The notes beneath the pieces were generated by a model. That model was not told where the DNA came from and searched no databases. It worked only from the letters and a program-made list of their open reading frames with translations. The translations under genes and the position numbers were made by a program. Positions 44,391 through 55,800 of a stretch of DNA of 64,000 nucleotides are shown piece by piece. This DNA is from Bactericera cockerelli (Eukaryota > Arthropoda > Insecta > Hemiptera > Triozidae): the NCBI GenBank assembly GCA_024516035.1, contig CM044958.1, forward strand, positions 24,869,900 to 24,933,899, in the 5' to 3' direction. Within the stretch, counting starts at the first letter, position 1; each line of letters opens with the position of its first letter.

Positions 44391-44399
44391 CTAATCATG

Positions 44400-44650
44400 T
44401 AGAGTATAGAATCAAAAGGTCTTGCATTGCAAATTTATATATTATTTACTCACTTTGGGCACTCAGGGGCCAAATCTATGATCCAAATACATATTGACCT
44501 TAGAAAAATTAAATACGTACTGCTAAAATTATATCTTAAAAAAAAAGACAACTTGGTACATTTACATTTTCCCAGCTTATTTAGGTACTTTTGTTATTCA
44601 TAATGTTTCAGTAGTGTATGAACCTATACTTTCGTACAAAAAGAACTGAT
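44400..44650. other. AT-rich spacer
   Basis: There is nothing recognisable between the LINE and the foldback element. Confidence 0.4.
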
Positions 44651-44653
44651 ATC

Positions 44654-45193
44654 CCCCCAAAAACACCACTTCGTGGTTAAAAAAAAGAAGAACGCCTCAC
44701 TCAAAAGAATGATTATAATTAGCTAAAAATAAATGATATCAAATTGAGAACACCTTACCACCTTTCTTTCTACATCTCTGCACTCCTCTCTGAATTTATT
44801 CCTCTTATGTTTATCTTTCTTTATCTTTTCTAGGGATCATCCCAAACTTGATTTCTCTTTAAATTTACTTGTTGCACGGCAATAAAAAATGGCGGTCGCG
44901 GTGTAATGTTCTCGTTTCAAATCAAATAAGTTCAGAAAAATCATATTGCGACCGCCATTTTTTATTGCCGTGCAACAAGTAAATTTAAAGAGAAATCAAG
45001 TTTGGGATGATCCCTAGAAAAGATAAAGAAAGATAAACATAAGAGGAATAAATTCAGAGAGGAGTGCAGAGATGTAGAAAGAAAGGTGGTAAGGTGTTCT
45101 CAATTTGATATCATTTATTTTTAGCTAATTATAATCATTCTTTTGAGTGAGGCGTTCTTCTTTTTTTTAACCACGAAGTGGTGTTTTTGGGGG
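44654..45193. mobile_element. 540-bp foldback element with 246-bp inverted arms
   Basis: The arms at 44654-44899 and 44948-45193 are exact reverse complements as far as I could compare, including an 8-base A/T run. They enclose a 48-nt loop. The ends are CCCCCAAAAACACC and its complement, next to a small hairpin (CCACTTCGTGG). TATC flanks both sides (44650-44653 and 45194-45197), a likely 4-bp target duplication. There is no reading frame. A transcript through it would form a long double-stranded RNA. Confidence 0.9.
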
Positions 45194-45197
45194 TATC

Positions 45198-47950
45198 CAA
45201 TATTACAGGATCTGGGAGGGGACAGGATCATTACATGCAGCGGTGCGGAACTAAACGTTCTCCCAGCATTTGTCACAAACTGATTTAAAATCTGTGTCTA
45301 TTACGTTTAAATTAATGATCATTAATTTATATGAAGACGTATTCACATTGATAGTTTATAATTTTATTCATAATAAAGCTCTTTAGGTGCATTAAAAATG
45401 AAGTATTAGATAGTAGATAAGTTTGTATTTTTAATAATAGAGCATGAATTATTCCTTTAGCATAAATGTGATATGCTATTAGTATGTGATATGATTGTGA
45501 ATTCCATTACCTAATATATAAAAAAAAATTAATAAATTTTTACTTGCAATAGTATTATTATTACCTACATCATATTTCTCAAAACTAATATTCTTCTTTT
45601 TCACTTTGTTTTTCCCTATACCTAGTTAGGGTTGGCATCGACCAACCTATTCCTCATGGGTGAGGTTGGTATCATTCTGCTATAATTAGGTATTTTACCA
45701 AATTTCAAATTTGCCGTATGGTTGTTTTTATATAAGAAAAACCTCTGAAGTCTGAATGCTTAGCTGTTCTACAGGATACAGTTCAATCATTGTCACTTTC
45801 GTCCATGCTGCCTTTTCTAGCCCTCTACCATTCCTGGGAGACATATCTTTAGTTGTTCTTCGCTCCAACAAAAGAAAGACATGGTTAATGTACATTCGAT
45901 GTAAATGAATGTCGCACCCTTGATTCTCACTTACTGCAAACTTACAGGACGGTAGAACGGTACATACCTTCGTAAAGTAGTTGGTATTACAAGGGTGTAA
46001 CATACTGTCACATGAACCAATTTGTGATGTAGAACGAATCTGTAATAAATATGATGATATTAATAATAAACATATTTTCAAGACTAATGATGGCAATATC
46101 ATAGATTTGACAGCTAGATTAAATAGAATTATAAATTAAGTCAAATGCTCATAGGATGATACCTTTAGGTAGCTAGTTTTTGCTGTGAAAAATCAAATAA
46201 TTATACGATTAGAGGTATTTTAATTGTCTATGTACTCTATGTTATGTTAACATTATGTACCTACAAGTTTTATTCAACACTACATAATTATAGTAGATCT
46301 CAGTCCACGGTTGGAATTTTCTTATCCTTCTGGTCTCTCGCATGAGGCAATGTACCCAACATGCAGGTACCACTTTCACTTTGAAGTTCCAAATACCTAA
46401 ACCCTCTGGAAAGGGAAAATCCTAGCGGTTCGTTACTATAGGTACCATGTACTATAAACTAGATATGACCTTTTCTAACTACCTATTATACCAATTTACT
46501 GAAATAGATATTTATTACATGTATAAATCTATTGGGTACCTATACATAAAATAAATAAACAATAACAGAATTACAGAATAAAATGAGAAGAAAATATAAT
46601 TTATTATGAATAATGAAGGTCTTAACATAATAATATTACAGGAAAAAGAGGGAAAAAACGAGAGTGTGAAGACTATCTCCATGACGAACAAGCAACACTT
46701 TGAGTGGGTCTGTGTGGTCCACATAGGATTTATCATTATTTTTTTGTTTACTACATGTTGTGTTCCTTTTTCTTGACCTCTGAGGTTGAGATTTCAACAC
46801 AATCCCGGATGGATTTCAAAAGGAAAAATGTGCTACAAGAATGTCATCATGTTACCTGGAACTCCTAGAAGTAATGCTGATGGGGAAAGATAATTTTTGT
46901 ATGTAGGTATATAAATTTCTCAAAAAATAATAATAATTATGGTAGGTTTGGTAGGTACCTACACTTTTAGGATTTTTATGTCATGTTAACAGATTTTATT
47001 TAATTGTTCTTTATTCTAAACTAACAATACACACATTTTCGAGATTTTCGAAAAATTCAAAAGCTGCAGCAACTTTTTTACCATGGTAAACTGTACAGGT
47101 AAACTGTTTAGTTTAGTATACTAACATATTATACTTTATTCTTAAGTGAGGGGTACAGCTAGTATAACGAATTAACGATATTCAGTACAGCAACATAGTC
47201 CTAGTCCTAGCAATCCATTTATTTCATCTCTCATATCTATCTAGCATATATGGGTTCCGCAAATCCGCATCCGTCATTGGTGTATAAACTCGCGACTTCC
47301 TCGTCGCGACCAACACGCGTGACTTGATCCAGCGCGTGCATAATATTTGCTTATGAGATCTAGAAAGCTGAAAATATTCTTTCCTGAATAAAAAAAAACA
47401 CGGGGCACATCTGGACAGGCAGCGCAAATCCAAATAAAACAATATTCAGCTTGATGAGCTCCAATCAGTCAGCAGATTTGTACGTCAGGAGGAAAACAAA
47501 TCGACGCCACTTTTCATAAGCGTCGTCGTTTGCGTCATTAACACCCCCCCCTTCCCCCACCCCTCCCTCTACTTCCATCAAATGATATCAATCTTCCATT
47601 TTAACTTTAAACAAGTGTTTTGAATATCTCGAGCAAGATTTATGACTTTTTTCTCGTCTTTTTATTTTCTTTTTTTTTCCAGAGATATTTTTCCAGGGAA
47701 AGAACAATCTATAATGAGTGACTCGCATGCTGCATCTCCAGGATCCTCAACTAGCTTTATTCTATTCAGAAAGAGACCACCTTCATGCTTTATATTATTC
47801 TAGTGTGACATTAGTGTTTAGTCCATTACCCTACCTCTAAATAAATATGACCAACAACCAACAACACATAACTTATAACTTGGTAGCAAAAAAACAAAAA
47901 AAAATGTAATAAAATATGGCAATACTACGTACGTCGGGTAGGCATATAGA
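45198..47950. other. AT-rich non-coding stretch
   Basis: No gene could be supported. A more GC-balanced patch at 47240-47520, with a TCGCGACTTCCTCGTCGCGA hairpin, stands out. A C-run lies at about 47543. Confidence 0.4.
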
Positions 47951-47954
47951 AATA

Positions 47955-49013
47955 CAGGGTGATTCAGAAAAGTACCGTCAAACGTTAACCACATATTCTA
48001 TGGGCTAAATAAGGAGGGGTCAACTCTATAAAAGAAAGTGCGCAAATGCCTCCTAACGGAGGTACACGCCCCTTAAGGTGTTTTTAAACAATCGAAATTT
48101 TCTTTTTACGGCTTACCTATTTGGGATATCGCAATGTGGTAAAAAAATGACTCTCAATACTAGATAGCACCTTTCCTTTGGCACAAAATTTAACACCATT
48201 CCAATGTCAGGGGTGGTCTCAGGAGGGTCAGATGGTAGAAAAAAGATTCTAACGTTTTAGTCGTTGCTTGTAATTGAATTTGGTTTTCACCCTATTAAAA
48301 CGTCTGTCATTGTCTACAAAAATGTTCTGAATATTTTTTTTCTTAAACCAACACAAACGCTTGAAAATTGAAATTGAAGATTTTAAAACCGCATTAAGTT
48401 TTGAAACCTATGCAACTAGCATACAATTTTAGAACAAGAATTTTCAGCCAATTCATTATTTAACAAAGAAATACACCTGGAATATTTGAACGTGTTCGTC
48501 AATCTTTTCGAAGGCGTATGGAGGTCTGCATTGAAGCCAGAGGAGCCCATGTGGAACATTTGGTGTAAATCTTATTTCGGCTTAAGCCATTCAATTTCGA
48601 TTTTCAAGCATTTGTGTTAGTTTGAGAAAAAAATTATTCAGAACATTTTTGTAGACAATGACAGACGTTTTAATAGGGTGAAAACCAAATTCAATTACAA
48701 GCAACGACTAAAAAGTTAGAACCTTTTTTCTACCATCTGACCCTCCTGAGACCGCCCCTGACATTGGAATGGTGTTAAATTTTGTGCCAAAAGAAAGGTG
48801 CTATCTAGTATTGAGAGTCATTTTTTTACCACATTGCGATATCCCAAATAGGTAAGCCGTAAAATGAAAATTTCGATTGTTTAAAAACACTTTAAGGGGC
48901 GTGTACCTCCGTTAGGAGGCATTTGCGCACTTTCTTTTATAGAGTTGACCCCTCCTTAACTAGCCCATAGAATATGTGGTTAACGTTTGACGGTACTTTT
49001 CTGAATCACCCTG
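47955..49013. mobile_element. 1,059-bp foldback transposon with 424-bp arms and TA duplication
   Basis: The arms at 47955-48378 and 48590-49013 have equal length and are nearly complementary, with scattered mismatches. The ends are CAGGGTGATTCAGAAAAGTA and its complement. TA flanks both sides (47953-47954 and 49014-49015), as in Tc1/mariner/IS630 elements. The 211-bp centre carries the last codons of a transposase (48464-48568). Confidence 0.85.
48464..48568 (+). pseudogene. DDE transposase C-terminal fragment inside the foldback
   Basis: A 34-codon frame between two stops ends GIFERVRQSFRRRMEVCIEA then RGAHVEHLV and TAA. The pattern of R.R...CI...G.H.EHL at the end of the protein is typical, as I know it, of IS630-related transposases frequent in arthropod genomes. 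The rest of the gene is absent, so the element is non-autonomous. Confidence 0.6.
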
Positions 49014-49015
49014 TA

Positions 49016-49580
49016 TATAAAAAAAATAGTGCACAGTAAATTCAACTAAAAAGTTAATGGGTATTACTATTACGATAAAAGAAATACCGACATATTTCAG
49101 TTCATAATCAAAATATTATAACAGCTTTTGCAACTTCTTTTGACATTTATAAAAGAATAATTTATTTTTATCCTGATGAGTTCGCATTTAGTGACGAATA
49201 ATCTCAGTCCCTGTAGATTTAATGGTATCATGTAAATTTAAAAGAAACAACTTTAATGTTGCTATTTTCCCCCTATATTTTTTTCTCGCCTTATAAAATA
49301 ATTTTAAGTATTTTTGATAAAAAATATTACAAAATGAAAAACTTTGTTCAAAACATTTTGAATATCCAAACTTGGCTGAGGGTAACAAGATAAAATATTA
49401 GGTATAGATAGTTATAGTAGGTAGATATGTAGAAAAAGTTTTGACAAGTAGAATATAAAAAATGATTTTGGCCGAATATAATTTTTTATATGTTTGACTC
49501 AATATTTTAAATTCGATGAATTCGATCAAAGAATCTGAGTGAGGTCCACAGTTCACAGAACCACCATTTTGACTAATGAT
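49016..49580. other. AT-rich spacer
   Basis: The last ~50 bp before 49581 may belong to the ribozyme-bearing repeat. Nothing else is seen. Confidence 0.4.
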
Positions 49581-49632
49581 TACCTGCTGATGAGAACAAA
49601 AAAGCTCGAAACAGCAGTCTGCTGTCCAGGTA
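49581..49632 (+). ncRNA. Type I hammerhead ribozyme motif, copy 2
   Basis: Stem I is TACCTG (49581-49586) with CAGGTA (49627-49632). The core CTGATGA is at 49587-49593. Stem II is GAAC/GCTC around six A's, with one A-C mismatch. GAAA is at 49608-49611. Stem III is ACAGCA (49611-49616) with TGCTGT (49620-49625) around GTC, and C49626 is the predicted cleavage nucleotide, again in a GTC triplet. All invariant core bases are present. The stem II mismatch may weaken it. Confidence 0.85.
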
Positions 49633-49639
49633 TGTAAAT

Positions 49640-50545
49640 ATGTTCAGATATTAATAACTATACGTCTAATATGCAACTTCGCACTTTTCTCTTTACACTG
49701 ATACTGATTTAATTTCATTATTATTAAAATAAACATAAAAAATGTTTTAGTATATTTATTATATTCTTAAGTGAGCACAATGAGTACTTGGCGTAAAAGT
49801 CACTTTGACTACCTATCATATTATATGTATGTCTTATACCATCCTTCATCATCAGCACAACCTGAGGGAACTACTAAGAAAATAGAAAGCGCCTAGACTC
49901 GGCTCAGAGGTTGGTACAATGTTCTGGAAGTAAATAGATTACTCCCTCTTCAGAGAATGATTCCTTTGCCTTGCAGGTAGTAAAACCAGACCAAACTGTA
50001 ACAATTAGACACATACCTACTAACCTACGCAATGTTTATTTATTTTTCCATCATTTTTATTTTGACAGCTTTCAATTTTATTAATAATTCCTACAACTTA
50101 CTATACTCGTGTAGCTAGTGGGTTCACCAGGTTTGCTTCTTAAGAATCTATACTAGGAACAAGAAGTTATCACCGGATTCTTTCGATCGCTACGACCAAA
50201 CGGAAAATCGATAATAATCAACGTCCCCTAATAATCGATCACACTAATTCAGTGATATTGAAAGCTCTAAAATGTATATCCTTACCTAAGTTTTGTGGCC
50301 GTAAGCAGATGATTGTAAATTAAATAAGAAAACTAATATTGAATTCCAGTCACAAAGTATTACTTTGATTCTAGCCAAAGTTTTAAATAAAATATTTTTT
50401 CGGCTAAAAAACTAAATTCAAACAAATAAATAAAAAAGAAGCAAAAATCGCAGTCAATTTTTTCTGTATGTGTGAGACCAATTTATAAAACAAGATTACA
50501 TTTAAGATGGGCCAGAACGAGTCCTCAACTCGGAGTTTCAACCTA
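49640..50545. other. AT-rich non-coding stretch
   Basis: The first ~70 bp continue the ribozyme-bearing repeat. The remainder is unassigned. Confidence 0.4.
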
Positions 50546-50550
50546 TCTTC

Positions 50551-51628
50551 AATGTAATGTAATGTAATGTAATGTAGCCTTTATTTGTACAATTAAATTT
50601 ACACACAACATAAATACATAGTATATATGGGCATCTTGTACAAAATCAGATTAATATCTGAGGCCTCCCCACGTAAAGGGGGCATCTAAACAACTGGTTT
50701 TAAGGATAAAAAAAATTTAAATTTGTAAACTGTAAAGGAAAATAATAAATAAATAATAAAATAAATAATAAAATAATAGATGGCACAAACAAACCAACCA
50801 GGAACAAGACATAATTTGAATAAAATAAAATTAATTTAAAGAATTTCTATCTCTTTCACACTCACTCACTTCCTCTTCATTTCTTTTACTTGCTCTTCAG
50901 CCTCCCTGATTTTCCACCCATATTTCCCTATATACTTTTCCCATTCTCTTCCACTCTTTCCTCTCCTCAGTTACTCTCCTCCATGTTACTCCTCCACAAA
51001 CTAAACTCATTTCCTTATCCCATTTATCCTTTGGTCTACCTCTTCTTCGTCCATATTCTCTGGGATACCACTCCATTATCTTTTTTGTCCATCTATCATC
51101 CTTGGTCCTAGCTATATGTCCCGCCCATTTCCATTTTCTTTTAATCACTATATCTACGATATCTCTGAATCCTGACATATATCTTATCCTTGCATTCCTT
51201 ATTCTATCTCTCCTTGTCTTACCTAACATATATCTCTCCATTGCTCTCACTGTAACTCTCAATTTATTCCTTACTCTTGCATTTATCACCCATGTTTCAC
51301 ATCCATATGTCATACTGGGTAGAACTGTCATTTCCCAGAGTTTCTTTTTTATTTCTATTTTCACTCCAGATTTATATATTTCCTTATTTTTCATCAAAGT
51401 CCCCCATCCTATTGCACACCTTCTACAAATTTCTCCCCACTGACCTTCTACACTCAATAACTGCCCCAAATATACGAAATTTTTCTCTCTCTTCACTTCT
51501 TCTCCTTTTATCATCAACTTTTCCTCTCCATTTTCCTCTGTCACCATCAGTCTGCATTTATCCACATTCACTCTCAAACCATACTTCTCACACTCATTTA
51601 ACAGTATTACACTATCTTCAATACCTAC
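50551..51628 (-). mobile_element. 5'-truncated RTE-like LINE with pentameric tail
   Basis: On the minus strand a coding remnant (51628-50897) is followed by a ~320-bp 3' UTR with an AATAAA (complement of about 50580-50588) and a tail of repeated ATTAC (50551-50576). Simple-repeat tails are typical of RTE-type LINEs. At the truncated 5' side a 35-bp piece (ACTATCTTCAATACCTAC...) is tandemly repeated at 51611 and 51646, with a third partial copy. Confidence 0.75.
50897..51628 (-). pseudogene. LINE reverse transcriptase, C-terminal part
   Basis: The open frame covers 243 residues with no start of its own; the first Met is at 51577. It begins VGIEDSVILLNECEKYGLRV, the end of a reverse transcriptase thumb region. 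It continues with NFVYLGQLLSVEGQW, VLPSMTYGCETWV, KWKWAGHIAR and GRRRGRPKDKWDKEM, the ordered motifs of the C-terminal half of RTE-like proteins. The catalytic palm is missing, so it is inactive. The frame is undamaged by stops, which implies modest age. Confidence 0.8.
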
Positions 51629-51756
51629 AAATTTAACAGTATCACACTATCTTCAATACCTACAAATAATCATCAATACCTACAAATTATAACTACAAAT
51701 TAAAATAAAAAGGTGGGTGAATCAAAGTAAATGAAAAATAGTTCCACCAATCCAGG

Positions 51757-51773
51757 AGGAGGGGGGGGGGGGG
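51757..51773 (+). repeat. Poly-G run
   Basis: An unbroken run of about 13 or more G's follows GGAGGA. Such runs are rare in this AT-rich window. Confidence 0.8.
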
Positions 51774-53815
51774 ATCGCTTTGGGAACGGCACGATGTGCA
51801 CGTGTGAGGAGGAGGCACGCGTGCACTTCCGAAACCGAAAGACCCCGCAAAAGCCCATGTACCCTGCTAAAATGGGTTACATCATTTGGCTACATTGAAC
51901 CCAAAAGTCTTTTTTTGTCGATTTTTAGACGTGAGAGAGTCGAATTTTTCTTTTCATTTTTCGCCATAAATTGTTGGATAATCGACCCAAATTAATTTGA
52001 AGTGCTGTACACTGAAGAGGTAAATAAAGGCGAGGGTACAATATTATTATATTAAATTGTAATTACCGACTATATTCATACATTATACAAGCTTCGTACT
52101 CTGTATAATAGCTAACGACGTTCTTATCGTGTTTGCTAATGATGGCGATGTGCTCTTCCTGCTAATTACTTCATCTTCAAGTTCCCTCCAGAGTCTTCTA
52201 CCTCCGCTCTGAATGTACTCACTCTCATTCATATAGGTAGGTCGTACTTTCTATCCTAACAACGAGCAAACAACCTCAGCAGTTCAATCGTTAAGGCAGT
52301 GAACCTGGAGGTTGTTGATTCGAGGCCCAAAAAATGGTGATGAATTTTAGGTAGGTGAGTTTCAGTATTTGTGACAAACTTAGTCTGTAAACTGTATGGT
52401 TTTTGGCTATCTATAAATTAGGGTATACTACATAATCTTCGAAATAATTAAAACTCATAAGCAGAAAACTCATAAGCAAGATATCTTTTACGTGAAACAC
52501 CCTGTAAACCTAAATCATTCTAATATTCATCAACCACCCAGTCTCGCCAACTTAAATATTATTTTATTTCGTTCAAACTATCCAACCAACAAAAGATAAT
52601 TCGCCTATATTAACAAATTATACCAAAATATTGTATTTTCATTGTTGCTCGCAGTAAATCTGATGATGGAAAAGAAACATCTGCCGTGACTTCTGAAGCC
52701 TGGGGCTACGCATCCAATAGATCTCTAATTTTCTGCATCTTTGGGTTTTCTAATTCAAACAAGCCAAAGAAAAATATAGATTAACCCCCCTTCAGAAATC
52801 TTTTTGTCAAAGGATTTCCGACTTTTTCAATGTTCTCTTTTTTATTGTTTGTTGTCAACTGAATTTTACTCTCGTAAAAATAGTATTGGAATCGTCTCAG
52901 GGATGGCATTTGATGTTTTTAAGGAGATCAGACTTGAACAATCTGGCTACCTACTGTCTGAATTTCGGTATTATTCAAGTGTAAAGTTAAAATACGAATA
53001 TACCTACCACAAATAATTATTTTGAAATTTTGTATGATTGACTTCGAAAACAAGATCAAATAGATTTTTTCTGTATTAGTAGATCACTTAAAGAAAAATT
53101 CTTTGGTCTCCACAACTCAGTTGTTCAAACCCAATATAAAGTTATGTACTATCCTTGACATCAAGCATAGGTAACAGAGATAGATGTTTCAATAAAATCA
53201 ATGCTATTTCCAAGTAGTATATCGTTGATAAACAGTTAGCTTCTATACCAGCCCTGATAGCAAAATTATCAATGAACCCCCGAAGAAATCACTGCTCGTT
53301 TGATGATTTTACAGATGAGTGATTAGCTATTTACTGGATGAGGTATGGTGGCAACCATATTCTCATATACATAGGTAATAGGTACGCTGTCCATCAGAAA
53401 ACGTAACGATATAACACTAGGTACTGCTTAAATTATACCAGTACATTACAAAATTTCGAATTTTACGTTATCTAGTTACAATTTACATACATTTACCTAT
53501 TTGAAATAATTTTATAAATATAGATAAGTAGTTATAAAATTAACTAGGTGTAATGTGCTAATACGATTGGAGATACTAATATCTATACATAATGCAGGTC
53601 TATACTAATATAGGGTACTTTTCAGGTAGTAGGGTTTAGCAGTTCAGTTAAATAATTGTTGCAGTAGTTGGATAGTTATTGCAGCAGTTTTTTTTTTTTT
53701 TTTTTTTTTTTAAATAGATATAGATTATACCTATACATTGGTATAACATAAAGTTTATTAAGTTCGAGTACTCCCGATATATGTATAGGTAACTACAAAT
53801 ACATTAATATTCAAT
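51774..53815. other. Non-coding stretch with a weak tRNA-like motif
   Basis: At 52275-52330 CAATCGTTAAGGCAGTGAAC and TTGATTCGAGGCCC hint at a decayed tRNA-derived head. A long T-run lies at 53690-53711. No gene is seen. Confidence 0.4.
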
Positions 53816-53821
53816 ATTCAT

Positions 53822-53905
53822 TAAGTAAGTAAGTAGTGCTTTATTTAGACTGTCAGCAGTGTCATCCCAGGTAGTCCCATTACGCCAAAGGTTCAATACA
53901 ATCTT
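53822..53905 (-). mobile_element. LINE 3' end fragment (GTCTAAATAAAGCAC family), copy 2
   Basis: On the minus strand it reads GGCGTAATGGGACTACCTGG ... GACAGTCTAAATAAAGCACT, followed by an ACTT repeat tail. Confidence 0.65.
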
Positions 53906-53909
53906 ATGG

Positions 53910-55335
53910 AATAATCAGGAATTGGGATATGAGCCGACAGTGGCGATGTAGGTATTAGCTACTCTTAAAACTCAGACTGATTGATAAGTTTTAATACTCA
54001 CCGAATAAGCTTGAATCTCGAAGATGCTGATCTCAAAAAACGCCAACGACGATATTACCTACACATACCACTGGCTCAAATCCCCATGCGTCTGAATTTC
54101 AAGAAAAGATATTCGATATCCCCTCTCCTTTGTGAGAGAATGAATTAGAATGAATGATGGGTTTTAGATAAAATTTAAAAGATAATTTCACACTTCTTGT
54201 CCACAATTCCACATAGTAGAGTAAAGGTCCCTGTACAATACATAACTACATTCTTATGTCGAAATAACTTCTACAAATAGGTGACCGATTCAATTCATTG
54301 ATATTTTTGATGTAAAACGTTAGAATTTGGTCCGTGCCAACTGTTTGAATTGTTGACCTCTGCCTTCGTCCAAGTGTCTTCGGAAGATTCATAAAATCGA
54401 GGACTTCTGCTCTAATGATCTGGAATAAATTGCACGTACCTACTTGGTTTGGACGGTTGATTATACTTTTAGTAATGAAATAAATGAACCCTAAAAAGTA
54501 TTGGTGCCAAAATGTCTCTTGTTGCTTGATATTTTGTTAATGGTTTTTTTTAATCAAATGATCGCATACTTCAACACTTCAGTGATTCTTTCAAATCGAC
54601 TAGCATTTCCTAGCCTTTTCAATTTCTAAGCAATGCAACAACATCTAACTAGGTATATAAGTATCCAATTGTATTTTACATGTACTTTTGTTGTTATTCT
54701 GGTAAGAGCTGAACAGAGAAAATTGTCTATCGACGGTGCTTTAGTGATTTCGTCTATAAAATTACACAAGAAACTAGTTAAATGAGACTAACAACCATTT
54801 GTCACATTGTTTATAGATGTACATATTGTACATGAACAACAATGATACCTTTTGCTTTTTTTACCAGACAGTATTCAAACGGCCAAACACAGCTCCTGAG
54901 TTTGGATCAAAGCACGTCTGATTCTTCCAACTCTTGTAAAAAAACACAACAGTATACTCTTATATGATGAGGATTACAAAACTGTAGGTAGGTATTTAAG
55001 ATACTGTCACGGCTGAAAAGTTCCGCCATTCGAAATCCTGGAAGAAGATTATCACCCTCGCCTCCTTGATTGAGACGCCACATCCCGGCCTCCCTTGTAA
55101 CATACAGGTGCAACACATGTTCTGGGGTTTCCTATTAAATTGCTCGCAAAGTTTATAATGAAAACTTTTGTTTGGTTAACCCCCACCCCTCCCCAGATGA
55201 GAGAAAAGGAGCAGATACAGAATGAGCTATTCCTCTAGCAAGCGGCTTCTAGTGGAGGATTAATATTATTCGTGAAGGTTTAATCTTCTTCACACTTAAA
55301 ATTTTTATGTTGTGACTTTAATGATGAGGTATGAA
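53910..55335. other. Non-coding stretch
   Basis: Nothing assignable. A GC-balanced patch at 55000-55125 has no recognisable coding. Confidence 0.4.
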
Positions 55336-55342
55336 ACAGTTT

Positions 55343-55525
55343 CGCCAGCCTCCCTGGTGCAGAAGTTGTGATTATCCGTGGTCCAGAGATCCTGAGTTTG
55401 ATCCACGGGCTGTGCAGAATTTCCCTATTTTTTTCCTCCCTAATGTAAGAACATTTCCGGCCCAACCCAGGCTGGGCTGAGGGTAATTTGGGTAGCTGGT
55501 TCTGTTCCCAACGATCAACGATAAC
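55343..55525 (+). mobile_element. SINE with tRNA-like head and shared core, 5' part
   Basis: The box A TGGTGCAGAAG (55355-55365) matches the Pol III consensus fully. A box B-like AGTTTGATCC lies at 55395-55404. The body continues TTTCCGGCCCAACCCAGGCT and GGGTAGCTGGTTCTGTTCCC, the core shared with the 5S-headed SINE. A retroposon splits it at 55526; the tail resumes at 55712. Confidence 0.7.
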
Positions 55526-55703
55526 AAAGGGTTGGGTGGAAGAGATTGCCACAGGCAATAACCCCGCCCTTTAGGTAGGACATTATTGTTGTTTTCTTTT
55601 TTTTTTACTTATTTATTTTGTCATTTGTTTGTTTTTCTTTTTCTTTTCTTAATTTTATACTGTTACTTGTACTTTGTCCTCCTAATAAAGCTTAAAAAAA
55701 AAA
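55526..55703 (+). mobile_element. LINE 3' end nested in the SINE, with 8-bp target duplication
   Basis: It has the same family 3' end as 5230-5328 (GAAGAGATTGCCACAGGCAA ... AATAAAGCTT plus A-run) but is longer. ACGATAAC flanks it exactly (55518-55525 and 55704-55711). It is younger than the SINE it split. Confidence 0.85.
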
Positions 55704-55711
55704 ACGATAAC

Positions 55712-55800
55712 TCAAATCAGGATGTTAAAATCAAATTGAAACAATGTACATGAAACGAGGCTAGATATTGGATCTGGGCGTCCATATTAGAATTATCTCA
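55712..55800 (+). mobile_element. SINE tail, 3' of the nested insertion
   Basis: TCAAATCAGGATGTTAAAAT matches the tail of the 9272 copy (TGAAAATCAGGACCTTAAAA). The end is undefined. Confidence 0.55.

Larger units (their letters stand above)
40019..44395 (-). mobile_element. Non-LTR retrotransposon, Jockey/CR1-like, 5'-truncated
   Basis: On the minus strand the element runs from a partial ORF1 (44390) through a complete ORF2 to a ~210-bp 3' UTR, ending in a TAAA repeat (40019-40041). There is no frameshift in ORF2, so the insertion may be recent. The 5' end near 44395 is set only by loss of coding sequence, and a target duplication could not be fixed. The tandem TAAA tail and APE-type endonuclease point to the Jockey superfamily; the clade is uncertain. 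Confidence 0.85.

Noticed and set aside
50890..51636. Plus-strand open frames of 73-119 codons
   Set aside because: They are antisense shadows of the RTE-like coding remnant; their composition is low-complexity Ser/Leu/Pro.
50551..51665. Target-site duplication CTATCTTCAAT around the RTE-like LINE
   Set aside because: The right-hand match is part of the coding sequence and of a local 35-bp tandem duplication, so it cannot be taken as a target duplication.
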